From Pelobates cultripes (Eukaryota > Chordata > Amphibia > Anura > Pelobatidae): DNA of 64,000 nucleotides. Below the pieces are notes generated by a model. That model did not search any database. It was not told where the DNA came from and saw only the letters and a list, made by a program, of their open reading frames with translations. Location: assembly GCA_933207985.1 (NCBI GenBank), contig OW240916.1, positions 84,791,132-84,855,131 on the forward strand, written 5' to 3'. Numbering within the stretch: position 1 is the first letter of the stretch; the number at the start of each line of letters is the position of its first letter. This document shows, piece by piece, positions 34,166 through 44,419 of this stretch. Both the position numbers and the translations under genes were made by a program.

Positions 34166-35712
34166 ATGTAAGACTCCCAGGTGCACAAGTGCTGGTTCCC
34201 ACACGAGTCCTATTGATGGATTTCTACACAACCCGGCTGGGGCCTACAGCGTGGTGCCTGAATCCAACATGGCGTCCTCCCCTCCACCATCCCCAGCGGG
34301 ATTTGAACATGCCACTCTAGATGGTATAAGCTCAGAGCTGCGTACCCTGGCGGTTTCAATGGTCACCAGACAAGACCTCCAGACGCTCACAACCACCTTC
34401 ACCACCTCCTCTGCACAGAAGTTTCCGCAGAGGCCCTGAAAGCCGCAAATCATAGCGTCACAGACAGGGCAATAGCCACTGATCACGCTGTCACCAGGCA
34501 AGGTGCCATGCTGCTTGATATGTGGCATCAGGTGGAAACCTGGACAATCGCAGCCGGAGGTGTAATATAAGGTTATGCGGTATCCCAGAGCATGAAGGTG
34601 TGGAGGATGTGGAGAGGGTACTTACTCACCTGTTCTGTTCTATCCTCCGCAATGAGGCACCAGACAATTTTGAATTTGTGATGGCGCACCGAGCTCTATG
34701 CCCAAGGTCAGAGAATACAACACCACGAGTCATAATTTGCTGTATGGGCTCATTTAAAACCAAAGAGGCCATCATGAGAGCTGCAAGGAGCAACCAAATC
34801 TGGGAATTCTAGGCAGCGCAAGTGGCACTCTACAATAATCTATCGCAACTCTGCGACCACCTTGCTGCAAGAATGTCGCATCCCCTACAGGTGGGTCTTT
34901 ACATTCTACCTCTCAGCCCACCACCAAACTGAATGGCTGACATTAGATGGCCCAGGGATGGCTACAACTTCCTCCACAGTCCATGGTAAGCTGGGTACTG
35001 AAGCCCTTGGATCTGAGGCCCCATCCGCAGCGAGCACCGCGACTTAGGAGAAGTGACTCCCTGGTGGACCCTTCGCCCTGACGGCACTCGGACCCAACTC
35101 AAGCAGAAGAATGATGGATCTGCTTTCTATATGTTGAGGAAGTAACCTGTTATCACCACTAAAGTACTATAGGGGACATGAACACACATTACTCATGACA
35201 GGGCATCCAACCGCCTTCTTACTGGGGGCGAAACATGCCTCGAAGTTTTTTAGGGGGCCTGTATATGGTGTATCGGGAGGATGGCATGCAGGGTCTAGGA
35301 CATTGATTTGACCCACCACTAACCCCGCCTTCACATCAAGTGGGGGGGCACATTGTGTCAAGTTATTCGCTACAAAGCAAGCTGCCCTGATTTCCTGCAG
35401 AGTCTGGGAATACTGGAGATGGGCTACTGCAATTAGGGGTCTTATGCACTACCCAACAGAACCTGCATGTGATCACTTATAGATCGATCATTCTGCAATA
35501 TACCAGCTCTGTGCTCTATTGTTCTGGTCTGGGGTTCATATTCCTTTATTTCTAGTTTACATTCATTTACTCACTTATTACAAAGGGGGCGAGCTGTCCT
35601 TATCTATTATCAGCAAAGTAATTGGTTTCATATGCAGGGCTTATATAAGAGCCACAAGACTGACTGATACTGGTTCATATATTAGAATAGGCTGTCTTGC
35701 CATTTCACGTAC
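34166..35712 (+). pseudogene. L1-like LINE ORF1 region, degraded
   Basis: Two frames hold ORF1-like sequence. 34251-34439 begins MVPESNMASSPPPSPAGFE, with coiled-coil-like GISSELRTLAVSMVTRQDLQ. 34522-34812 carries NRSRRCNIRLCGIPEHEGVE and MAHRALCPRSENTTPRVIIC, the signature of the RNA-binding (Transposase_22, RRM-like) domain of L1 ORF1 proteins. A frameshift lies between them and a stop at 34810. 35047-35712 is degraded ORF1-ORF2 intervening sequence. It is cut at 35712 by the chromovirus and continues at 41398. Confidence 0.75.
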
Positions 35713-35717
35713 CCCAG
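35713..35717. repeat. Target site duplication CCCAG (left)
   Basis: CCCAG directly before the 5' LTR, repeated at 41393-41397 directly after the 3' LTR. Five bases is the usual duplication for Ty3-type integrases. Confidence 0.95.
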
Positions 35718-36428
35718 TGTCAGGTATAGCATGGCATGTAATTTATCGCCGGAACCCACTTCCGGGTTCACGGCGCTCAGCCCCGCCCCTTTCTCTGACG
35801 CGGTCCCTCCACGATACTTAGGAGGACCGCGCCAGATTCAAAGGGCTGAATTATTCGCACAGGTGCTGCATGAAGATCAGCTGCTCTACTTCTGATCCTA
35901 CCTGCTCCACTTCTATACCTCGGCTAGTAAACGGATTTCTACCTGCTCCACTTCTATACCTCGGCTAGTAAACGGATTTCTACCTTCTCCACTTCTCGAC
36001 CTCGGCTTGTAACTCTGAATTCTACCTTCTCCACTCCCAGACCTCGGCTTGTTAAAACGGACTTCCCCACTCTCCACTCCTAGTTCTCAGCTTGTTGAAA
36101 CGGACTTCTAATTTCTCCTTCATTGGGTGAATTAACCCTTCCAGTGCCAGAACTGCCTTTAAGTTAAGTAATACTTTTACCAAACAAGTCAATTACTATT
36201 ATTTATATTACACAGTATCTAAAACTCACTAAAGTGTCACTTTGTCTAATTATTCCTCTTACTCATAAGGGATTGCTACAAAGCCTAATTTTACCTACAT
36301 GGATATTTAAAGGTACAGTGACCATAGTTTCATACCAATATAAAAGGAGGTGAACCTTATTGTTGTTGCAACCAAGAAATGCTGCAGTTGAGTTCCAATT
36401 AAAGAAATATTACAAAATAAGTATTACA
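35718..36428 (+). repeat. 5' LTR, 711 bp
   Basis: Begins TGTCAGGTATAGC and ends AAGTATTACA. Self-priming would place the RNA 5' end near GGCTGAATTATTC (35844-35856); GATACTTAGG about 30 bp upstream is a weak TATA-like candidate. ATTAAA at 36398-36403 is a possible polyadenylation signal. A tandem array of about 41-bp units (CTCGGCTAGTAAACGGATTT type) occupies roughly 35888-36112, and its unit order differs from that of the 3' LTR. Confidence 0.96.
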
Positions 36429-36441
36429 GAATAATTCAGCC
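36429..36441 (+). promoter_or_regulatory. Self-complementary primer-binding site
   Basis: GAATAATTCAGCC directly abuts the LTR end and is the exact reverse complement of GGCTGAATTATTC at 35844-35856 within the LTR. It lacks the TGG start typical of tRNA-primed sites. In Tf1 and sushi-type elements the 5' end of the RNA folds back on such a site to prime reverse transcription. It lies only 6 bp before the Gag-Pol ATG. Confidence 0.85.
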
Positions 36442-36447
36442 TCTTCA

Positions 36448-39400
36448 ATGGAACCAGCAGATATTAACTCTCAAGTTTCTGCCCTAACCAATAGAGTGGA
36501 TACGATTGCTCAAGGGTTACAGGAACTGCAAATTACAAATGAGAGAATATTAACTTATGTTAGAGACATTCAAGGTCATCTTCCTCATGCCGCTCTTCAA
36601 TCGGCTGGTGATCCTGCTGTCTGTAATCCAGAAAAATTTCATGGAGATAGAACAAAGTACAGAGAGTTTTTGAATTCTTGCAAACTATTAATTGCTTTAA
36701 AACCTAGATCTTATCCCACCGAAAGATCCAAAGTCTGTTCAGTGATCTCTTTTTTAAGAGGTGAACCTATGGCATGGGCCCATTCCTTTTTGGAAAATGA
36801 TGATCCCATATTGGATTCATTGGATGAGTTCTTTGAAGCTATGTCTTTATTATATGAAGATCCTTTTAAACAAACTACTGCTGATTTAACCATCAGAACA
36901 TTACACCAAAAGAATAGACCTGTTGAAGATTATATTGCAGAATTCAAAAGATGGGCTACAGAAACCCAATGGAATGACATTACTTTACGCAATCAATTCC
37001 GTCTCGGATTATCTGAAGCTGTGAAAGATGAACTCTCTCGTACAGAACTTCCTCCTACCTTAAATGCATTGATTCAACTGTCTATCAGTATTGATAGACG
37101 TCTAAGAGAAAGAAAAGCTGAAAGGGTTCTTACTAATTCTACCTGGAGAAAACCTTTCACTACTCTAAAACTACCTGAAAAAATTCCTCCACAAACTGAA
37201 CCTATGGAAGTAGGTATAATAAAAAGTCCTCTTACTTCTGAAGAAAGAATAAGAAGGAGACAACTAAACTTATGTATGTATTGTGCTTCGAATGAACATC
37301 TAATTTCCGAATGTCCTCTACTGAAACATTCAAAAGGTGGTAAGCTTCATTCATCTACCTCTATATTGAACGTTTTTCAAAAAAGAAAAGCATCTACTTA
37401 TTTTTCTATATCTCTCATATTACAGTGGGATACAAAAAGAATCGTGACTGAGGCCATCATTGATTCTGGTGCTAATGGAACTTTTCTTGATTTTTCTTTT
37501 GTTTCAAAAAATAAAATTCCTTGTGTTCAAAAAACCAATTTTATTCCAATCAGAGTTATTGACGGTTCATTTATATCCTCAGGACCCATCAAAGATGAAA
37601 CAATCCCTCTAAGAATGATTACCAACAACGTACATTTCGAATTCATTACATTTGATATTATTAAATCTCCACTTTATCCCGTCATTCTAGGAATTAATTG
37701 GTTAAAAAACCATGATCCTTTAATTAAGTGGTCTCCCTTCTCCATCTCCTTTGCTTCTGATTTCTGTAAAAAAACGTGCTTACAACACATTCCTATTCTC
37801 CAAACTACTGTAGAACCAGTTATACCTCCATTCTACTCCGATTTTGCAGATGTCTTTTGTAAAAAAGAAGCGGAAACACTTCCTCCTCATCGGGTATATG
37901 ATTGCCCAATAGATCTCATACCCGGAGCTCCTATTCCTTATGGTCATATTTATCCACTCTCTGAAAAGGAGTTAGAAATTTTAAAAGAATATCTTAATGA
38001 AAATTTACGCAAAGGGTTCATCAGACCCTCGACCTCTCCTGCTGCTTCTAGTATTTTCTTTGTGAAGAATAAAGACCAAACCATCCGTCCTATTATAGAT
38101 TACAGAGCCTTAAATAAAATAACTATTAAAAATCGTTATCCTCTTCCACTAATAAATGAATTAATTGAAAGGTTAAGAACTGCAACTATATTCACTAAAC
38201 TCGACCTTCGAGGCGCATATAACCTCATTAGAATAAAACAGGATGATGAATGGAAAACCGCCTTCCGGACAAGATATGGTCTCTACGAATATCTAGTGAT
38301 GCCTTTCGGGCTCTGTAATGCCCCTGCAACGTTTCAACATTTTATCAATGATATCTTTAGAGATCTTCTGGATGTATGTGTTATTATCTACTTAGATGAT
38401 ATCTTAATATATTCTAACAATTTGGATGAACATAGGAAACATGTTAGATGGGTTCTATCTAGACTGAGAACTCATAAATTATACGCTAAACCAGAAAAAT
38501 GCCTTTTTGAGGTTACTGAATTCTCTTTTCTAGGATACATTATTTCACCTCATTCTTTGAAGATGGATAATTCCAAAATCAAATGTATTATTGATTGGCC
38601 TGCTCCTACTACTACAAAAGAATTACAACGTTTTCTTGGATTTGCAAACTTCTATAGAAAATTTATTAGAAACTATTCGGATGTATCACATCCTCTTAAC
38701 CTCCTCAACAGTAGTAAACGTCCTTTTAATTGGAATAAAGATGCTCAAACAGCCTTCGACGAATTAAAAAAAAGATTTACAACTGCACCTATTCTACAAC
38801 TACCTAATCCAACATTCCTATATGTTCTTGAAGTTGATGCATCAGATGCAGCCATCGGAGCAGTTCTTTCTCAACAAAAGACTCCACAAGATCCACTTCA
38901 TCCAGTTGCCTTTTTTTCAAGATCCTTGAGCTCTGCTGAAAAAAATTATCCTATTGGTGAAAAAGAATTATTAAGTGTTAAAGCTGCCTTCGAAAATTGG
39001 CGTCATCTTCTGGAAGATACAAAACAACCTATAATAGTTTATACTGACCATAAAAATCTTGAATATCTCTATACTAACAAAACCCTTACAGCTAGACAAG
39101 TTAGATGGAACCTATTCTTTAACCGATTTAACTTCCAATTAATATACAGACCTGGAAATAGAAATAAAAAGGCTGACGCTCTTTCTCGAATTCCTTCTAA
39201 AACTACTACTGATGATTATCCTTCTACCAAAATAATAGGAATCCTCTCTTCTCTTCATGATGACATAAAGAATTTGAATCAGAAGGATCTTGAACTTCCC
39301 AAAACACCTATACTAACAAAAAAGGATGGTCTATTTTATTTTAAAAATAGAATTTATATTCCTCCCATTCTTAGGAATAAATTACTTAAGATGGTTCATG

Positions 39401-40647
39401 ATTCCCCCCTAGCTGGACATCCTGGAATAAAGAAAACACTTGAACTAACTTCACGATATTATTGGTGGCCTCGCCAGGATAGAACCATTGCATTATATGT
39501 CAAAACATGTCCTATCTGTCAAAGGTCTAAACCAGAACATAATCAACCTTTTGGATTACTACTTAACTTACCTATTCCAGAAAAACCTTGGCAATCCATT
39601 TCTATGGATTTTATCGTTGATCTTCCACCTTCTCAACATTTCACCACTATTCTTGTCGTTGTGGATCGCTTCACAAAAATGTCCCATTTCATTTCTTTAA
39701 AAAAATTACCCTCCTCTGTAGAATTGTCTAAGGTCTTTATTGACAATATTGTGAAACTTCATGGTCTTCCTGAAGAAATTATTTCTGATAGGGGGACACA
39801 ATTTACCTCCAAATTCTGGAAAGAGATGTGTCTCTCCCTTCAAATTCAACGCAAACTCTCTTCCGCTTATCATCCCCAAACTAATGGGCAAACAGAAAGG
39901 GTTAACCAATGTTTGGAACAATATCTTCGATGTTATTGTTCATACCTCCAAGATGACTGGACCACATGGTTACCTATGGCCGAATTTTCTTACAATAATA
40001 CCATTCATTCTAGTACGAAAATGACTCCTTTCTTCTCCAACTATGGTTTTCATCCGTCTTCATTCCCCATCCAAACCATTACTTCATCCAATCCTACTGT
40101 TACATCAAAAAATGAATTTATGTCTTCTCTATTTTTCAAATTACGGGAGAATCTTCAACTCGCCCAAAATAACCAGAAAAAGTTTTTTGACAATAATAGA
40201 AGAATTCCCCCTCCTTACAAGGTAGGGGATCTTGTCTGGCTCTCTTCAAGGAATATTACCACAAGCCGTCCTTCAAAGAAATTGAGCTCTCTTTTTCTTG
40301 GTCCCTTTCAAGTAATTACTATCATTAATGATAACGTTGTTAAACTAAAACTTCCTCCAAGTTTTAAACTTCATCCAGTATTCCATGTCTCCTTACTTAA
40401 ACCACACATCCCTGATCCTTTTTATAGGGAAATAGTAACAACTCCTGAACCTATCATTGTCCAAGGTGAAGAAGAATATGAAATTCACAAAATTTTGGAT
40501 TCTCGTGTCCACCGTGGCTCCTTACAATACCTTATCAGATGGAAAGGTTATGGAGTTGATGAAGACACTTGGGAAGATTCATCTAATGTACATGCTAGGA
40601 GGTTAGTTACTGCCTTTCACAAACGCTATCCCTCCAAACCGAAATAG
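36448..40647 (+). CDS. gag-pol: Chromovirus Gag-Pol polyprotein, 1399 aa, intact
   Basis: Encodes capsid and all replication enzymes of the LTR retrotransposon in one uninterrupted frame, with no gag-pol frameshift. Domains: Gag, about residues 50-230; CCHC zinc knuckle C276-C279-H284-C289; aspartic protease DSGA at 339-342; reverse transcriptase, catalytic D586 and YLDD 648-651; RNase H with D797, E840, D867 and D910; integrase zinc finger H984/H991/C1021/C1024; DDE core D1054, D1114 and E1150 (35 residues between the last two); GPF motif near 1290; chromodomain about 1342-1395 with Y1344, W1365 and Y1368 likely forming the methyl-lysine cage. Every catalytic residue I checked is present. 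The start is the first ATG after the primer-binding site and the stop is 34 bp before the 3' LTR. The chromodomain is thought to steer integration to marked chromatin. Whether it is expressed is unknown. Confidence 0.97.
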   Translation: MEPADINSQVSALTNRVDTIAQGLQELQITNERILTYVRDIQGHLPHAALQSAGDPAVCNPEKFHGDRTKYREFLNSCKLLIALKPRSYPTERSKVCSVISFLRGEPMAWAHSFLENDDPILDSLDEFFEAMSLLYEDPFKQTTADLTIRTLHQKNRPVEDYIAEFKRWATETQWNDITLRNQFRLGLSEAVKDELSRTELPPTLNALIQLSISIDRRLRERKAERVLTNSTWRKPFTTLKLPEKIPPQTEPMEVGIIKSPLTSEERIRRRQLNLCMYCASNEHLISECPLLKHSKGGKLHSSTSILNVFQKRKASTYFSISLILQWDTKRIVTEAIIDSGANGTFLDFSFVSKNKIPCVQKTNFIPIRVIDGSFISSGPIKDETIPLRMITNNVHFEFITFDIIKSPLYPVILGINWLKNHDPLIKWSPFSISFASDFCKKTCLQHIPILQTTVEPVIPPFYSDFADVFCKKEAETLPPHRVYDCPIDLIPGAPIPYGHIYPLSEKELEILKEYLNENLRKGFIRPSTSPAASSIFFVKNKDQTIRPIIDYRALNKITIKNRYPLPLINELIERLRTATIFTKLDLRGAYNLIRIKQDDEWKTAFRTRYGLYEYLVMPFGLCNAPATFQHFINDIFRDLLDVCVIIYLDDILIYSNNLDEHRKHVRWVLSRLRTHKLYAKPEKCLFEVTEFSFLGYIISPHSLKMDNSKIKCIIDWPAPTTTKELQRFLGFANFYRKFIRNYSDVSHPLNLLNSSKRPFNWNKDAQTAFDELKKRFTTAPILQLPNPTFLYVLEVDASDAAIGAVLSQQKTPQDPLHPVAFFSRSLSSAEKNYPIGEKELLSVKAAFENWRHLLEDTKQPIIVYTDHKNLEYLYTNKTLTARQVRWNLFFNRFNFQLIYRPGNRNKKADALSRIPSKTTTDDYPSTKIIGILSSLHDDIKNLNQKDLELPKTPILTKKDGLFYFKNRIYIPPILRNKLLKMVHDSPLAGHPGIKKTLELTSRYYWWPRQDRTIALYVKTCPICQRSKPEHNQPFGLLLNLPIPEKPWQSISMDFIVDLPPSQHFTTILVVVDRFTKMSHFISLKKLPSSVELSKVFIDNIVKLHGLPEEIISDRGTQFTSKFWKEMCLSLQIQRKLSSAYHPQTNGQTERVNQCLEQYLRCYCSYLQDDWTTWLPMAEFSYNNTIHSSTKMTPFFSNYGFHPSSFPIQTITSSNPTVTSKNEFMSSLFFKLRENLQLAQNNQKKFFDNNRRIPPPYKVGDLVWLSSRNITTSRPSKKLSSLFLGPFQVITIINDNVVKLKLPPSFKLHPVFHVSLLKPHIPDPFYREIVTTPEPIIVQGEEEYEIHKILDSRVHRGSLQYLIRWKGYGVDEDTWEDSSNVHARRLVTAFHKRYPSKPK

Positions 40648-40681
40648 TGCACCCAGAGGATGCCCCATGGGAAGGGGGTAC

Positions 40682-41392
40682 TGTCAGGTATAGCATGGCA
40701 TGTAATTTATCGCCGGAACCCACTTCCGGGTTCACGGCGCTCAGCCCCGCCCCTTTCTCTGACGCGGTCCCTCCACGATACTTAGGAGGACCGCGCCAGA
40801 TTCAAAGGGCTGAATTATTCGCACAGGTGCTGCATGAAGATCAGCTGCTCTACTTCTGATCCTACCTGCTCCACTTCTATACCTCGGCTAGTAAACGGAT
40901 TTCTACCTTCTCCACTTCTCGACCTCGGCTTGTAAACGGATTTCTACCTTCTCCACTCCTAGACCTCGGCTTGTAACTCTGAATTCTACCTTCTCCACTC
41001 CCAGACCTCGGCTTGTTAAAACGGACTTCCCCACTCTCCACTCCTAGTTCTCAGCTTGTTGAAACGGACTTCTAATTTCTCCTTCATTGGGTGAATTAAC
41101 CCTTCCAGTGCCAGAACTGCCTTTAAGTTAAGTAATACTTTTACCAAACAAGTCAATTACTATTATTTATATTACACAGTATCTAAAACTCACTAAAGTG
41201 TCACTTTGTCTAATTATTCCTCTTACTCATAAGGGATTGCTACAAAGCCTAATTTTACCTACATGGATATTTAAAGGTACAGTGACCATAGTTTCATACC
41301 AATATAAAAGGAGGTGAACCTTATTGTTGTTGCAACCAAGAAATGCTGCAGTTGAGTTCCAATTAAAGAAATATTACAAAATAAGTATTACA
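40682..41392 (+). repeat. 3' LTR, 711 bp
   Basis: Same length and termini as the 5' LTR. The tandem array (about 40852-41076) differs: the 5' LTR has two copies of the CTGCTCC...CTAGTAAACGG unit and a unit combining features of two 3' LTR units, while the 3' LTR has one copy and both separate units. Confidence 0.96.
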
Positions 41393-41397
41393 CCCAG
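41393..41397. repeat. Target site duplication CCCAG (right)
   Basis: Matches 35713-35717. Confidence 0.95.
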
Positions 41398-44300
41398 ATA
41401 TACTCGTGTGTGGTTAACAGGTAGTGTGGTGTTGAGTCCCCATTTCTCCAGACTGTCAAACCGGAAGAGGGGTCATCGGCCTTCACTGCCACACGAGTAC
41501 CCCCCAATTGTTGAGGGAATAATATTGGGCAATCACAGCCCATAGGGGGTTTATTTGTACCCCCATGAATCTTTACTTTTCTTAACAATTCTTCTCCCTA
41601 TTCTATCTTTTGATACCCACCCTTTCCCCTCCCCACCATTTCCTTATCAATCTATTTTCCTTCACTACCCCCCATGGCTTACTACGCAGCGTCATTCTCA
41701 GTTCTCTCCCTTAAATGCAGGGGGCTGAACGCCCCAGGCGCAGATCACATGTAATGTGGGAACTCTAAGCACAACGTTCGGACCCACTTTCGGGGGGGGT
41801 GGGGGGAAGAGGTGGCCCCTACGTTATGAAATAGATTCTATCCAATCAACTACTTTAGCAATAACTCCACTGCCAGAAAGACAGGGGTTGCTATTTTGCT
41901 GGAAGCCACTTTGCAATTCCAGAAGATGGATAGCTGTAGGGATCCAGAGGGCAGGTATCTCTTCATCAAAGGAAAGGTTGCTGACCAAATATATACACTA
42001 GCGGTTATTTACACCCCCAATCATGGCCAATCACCCCTCTTGGGCAGGACGCTGACTAAACTGAAACATTTCACAGAAGGCTTTCTGATCTTAGGGGAGG
42101 ACCTAAATGTCCCACTAGATCCCATCCTGGATTGTTCCTGGGGCCATAGTTGCATATATCAGAAACAAATTTGAACCATACGTATAGCACTTAGGGATCT
42201 GAAGTTGGTGGATTGCTGGAGAGCGTGTCACTCCACTGACATGGATTATACTCACTACTCATCCCATGCATTACTGTCGCTCACGTATAGATTACCTCTT
42301 CCTCCAGCAGGAAGATCTCACCCACCTACTTAAAGTGATGATAGGCACCACAACTTTGTCAGACCATGGACCGGAGCTGATCAGTGTCGAATCTCAGCTA
42401 GCCAAACCTGCGGAATGGAAGTGGCGCCTCAATGAATCTCCGCGGCTAGACCCAGCTCTCAAGGGACAGGTGGAGAAGGCTTTAACCCTTTATTTTGATG
42501 AGAATGATGCAGATGACGTGACCCCTCTCACGCTGTGGGAAGCACATAAGAGCATCATCCGGGGATGCTTGAGAGGCCTCGCAACAAAGAAGAAGTAAGA
42601 CGCTTCCCTACATATATCAGAGCTTACTACTCAGATCTCCAATCTTGAGCTACAACATAAATGGTCCCGTCTGGAATCTGTATACACAAAACTATTGGAG
42701 GCTAGACGTCAGCTAACAGAACTTTTGCTGCGCTAACATTTTAGGGGTATAGATATCTAAAGAATTCTTTTACACACACGCTAATAAAGGAGGTAAAATA
42801 TTAGCTTGCATGCTCAGGGGACCTAGACAATGCACGCAGATCCACAAGCTCAAACTGTCCTCATGGGAGGTATCCCCTTTCCCACGTGACATAGCAAGAG
42901 AATTCCAAGATTTTTACTCTACGCTAAATTGAATCATTAGAGTTCAACCCCATGCTATGGAGATCGAACATCTTACAAACATTCAAAAATACCTAAGTGA
43001 GCAGAAACCAAAAATGATACCCCCCTGAGATAGCGGAATCGATGGATTCACCTTTAGGTGAAGATGAATTGTTGTCCGTGTTCAAAACGGCTAAAATGGA
43101 GAAGGCACCAGGCCCGGATAGCTTCTCTCTCGGATACTATAAAGCGTTCTTAAACCTCCTGATACCTAAACTTACAAAAGCCCTAATAAGTTAACAGACG
43201 GAGGAGCTTTTCACAATGAATCCTTAGCTGCCACTATTTCCATCCTACTGAAACCCAACAAAGACCCTGAAACATGTGGTAGCTATTGACTGATCTCGCT
43301 CTTAAACGTGGACATTAAATTGTTCACTAAGGTCTTGGTGACGAGGATGCACACGTGTTTGCCTGACCTTATTCATTCAGACCAAACCGGTCTTGTCCCT
43401 GGAAGGGAGGCCAGTGATAGCACCCTCCAACCATTTGCCTTGCAACACCTTGCACGCCGGATTTCCAGACGCCTACTCCTCTTATTGACAGTCACAGAGA
43501 AAGCATTCAATCGTGTAAATTTGGCATTCATGTTCGCAACCCTGGAAGCTATGGGATTTGAGCCCTTCCTTATTGCGGTCCATCGTAATAAAGAAGTTTC
43601 GTGACTTTGGAGCATAAGGTGGCAGCTTATTATGCGGACGACATACTCTTCTTTATTACCAACCCACAGATTACCTTGCTGTGTCTGATGAAGGAGTTCG
43701 AAACCGACTACTTTAGCAATAACTCCACTCTGAGATCTTAAGTTAAAGCTTTCGAAATGTGAAGTCCTCAATGTAACCATCCCAAACGGAGGAATACGAC
43801 ACTCTGAAACCCAATTTTCAATTTCGCTGGTGCACAGAAAAGATTTAATATTTGGGTACCTGGGTGACGGCGGACCCAACTGATCTCTACCGCGCTAAGT
43901 TCCTGCCCCTACTACGGAACGGTTTCGAAGACCTTAACCGGTGGTCATACCCACATATCTCATGGTTTGGACACATAGCAGTCCTCAAGATGAATGTCCT
44001 GCCACGGTTGCTATACCTTTTTCAGACAGTACCACTCTCCCTACCAAGAGCATTCTTTGTTGAAGATAGCGGTTATGGAGAGGCGAAAGATCCCGCACCC
44101 TGCATTTACCGCTCCACATACTGTAAACAATTCACCCATGGTACACTTAGGGTTATTAACATAGAAATAGTGGCTCATGTACCAGAGCTTCGGTTATTTC
44201 CACAAGGGAAATTCCCTCACTTGGTTGTTATTGATGTAACTTATAAACATTGTTTACTAATATGATACTGTTATCCTATGACTGAATGCTATTGCAATGT

Positions 44301-44400
44301 TCAAGACCTTTATATTGATCTCTGATTCAAATATACAAATGAGAATACACTTGTAACTGTGTACTTTACAGTGTACACTTTACAGAATAATAAAATTAAA
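41398..44400 (+). pseudogene. L1/Tx1-like LINE ORF2 (endonuclease-RT), degraded
   Basis: Continuation of the L1-like element interrupted by the chromovirus. The endonuclease start LKCRGLNAPG is near 41712. Then come GVAILLEATLQF and DPEGRYLFIKGKV (41885-41975), FLILGEDLNVPLDP (42080-42123) and SRIDYLFLQQ (42278-42307). RT: EKAPGPDSFSLGYYKAF (43101-43150), LISLLNVDIKLFTKVLVTRM (43292-43350), LIHSDQTGLVPGREA (43369-43413), EKAFNRVNLAF (43498-43530) and YYADDILFFI (43630-43660). The usual segment between RT blocks 3 and 5, with the PQG motif, is missing near 43600, so there is a deletion as well as many stops and frameshifts. The 3' end is AT-rich, finishing near AATAAAATTAAAAACA (44388-44403). 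Inactive. Confidence 0.85.
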
Positions 44401-44419
44401 AACAGATGTTAGTTTTGCA

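Larger units (their letters stand above)
35718..41392 (+). mobile_element. Complete Ty3/gypsy chromovirus (Metaviridae-type LTR retrotransposon)
   Basis: 5675 bp: 711-bp LTRs, CCCAG duplications, a self-primer type primer-binding site, one open Gag-Pol frame and a polypurine tract (GGGAAGGGGG, 40669-40678) just before the 3' LTR. Outside one tandem array the LTRs look identical by eye. With the intact frame, this suggests a recent insertion and possible autonomy. It interrupts a degraded L1-like LINE. The single Gag-Pol frame and self-priming resemble the Tf1/sushi lineage of chromoviruses. Confidence 0.96.

Noticed and set aside
36429..36441. tRNA-type primer-binding site
   Set aside because: It does not begin TGG and does not resemble a tRNA 3' end that I know; the exact match to the LTR favours self-priming.
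39488..40225. Small frames inside the chromovirus gene
   Set aside because: Out-of-frame shadows of the 1399-residue Gag-Pol.
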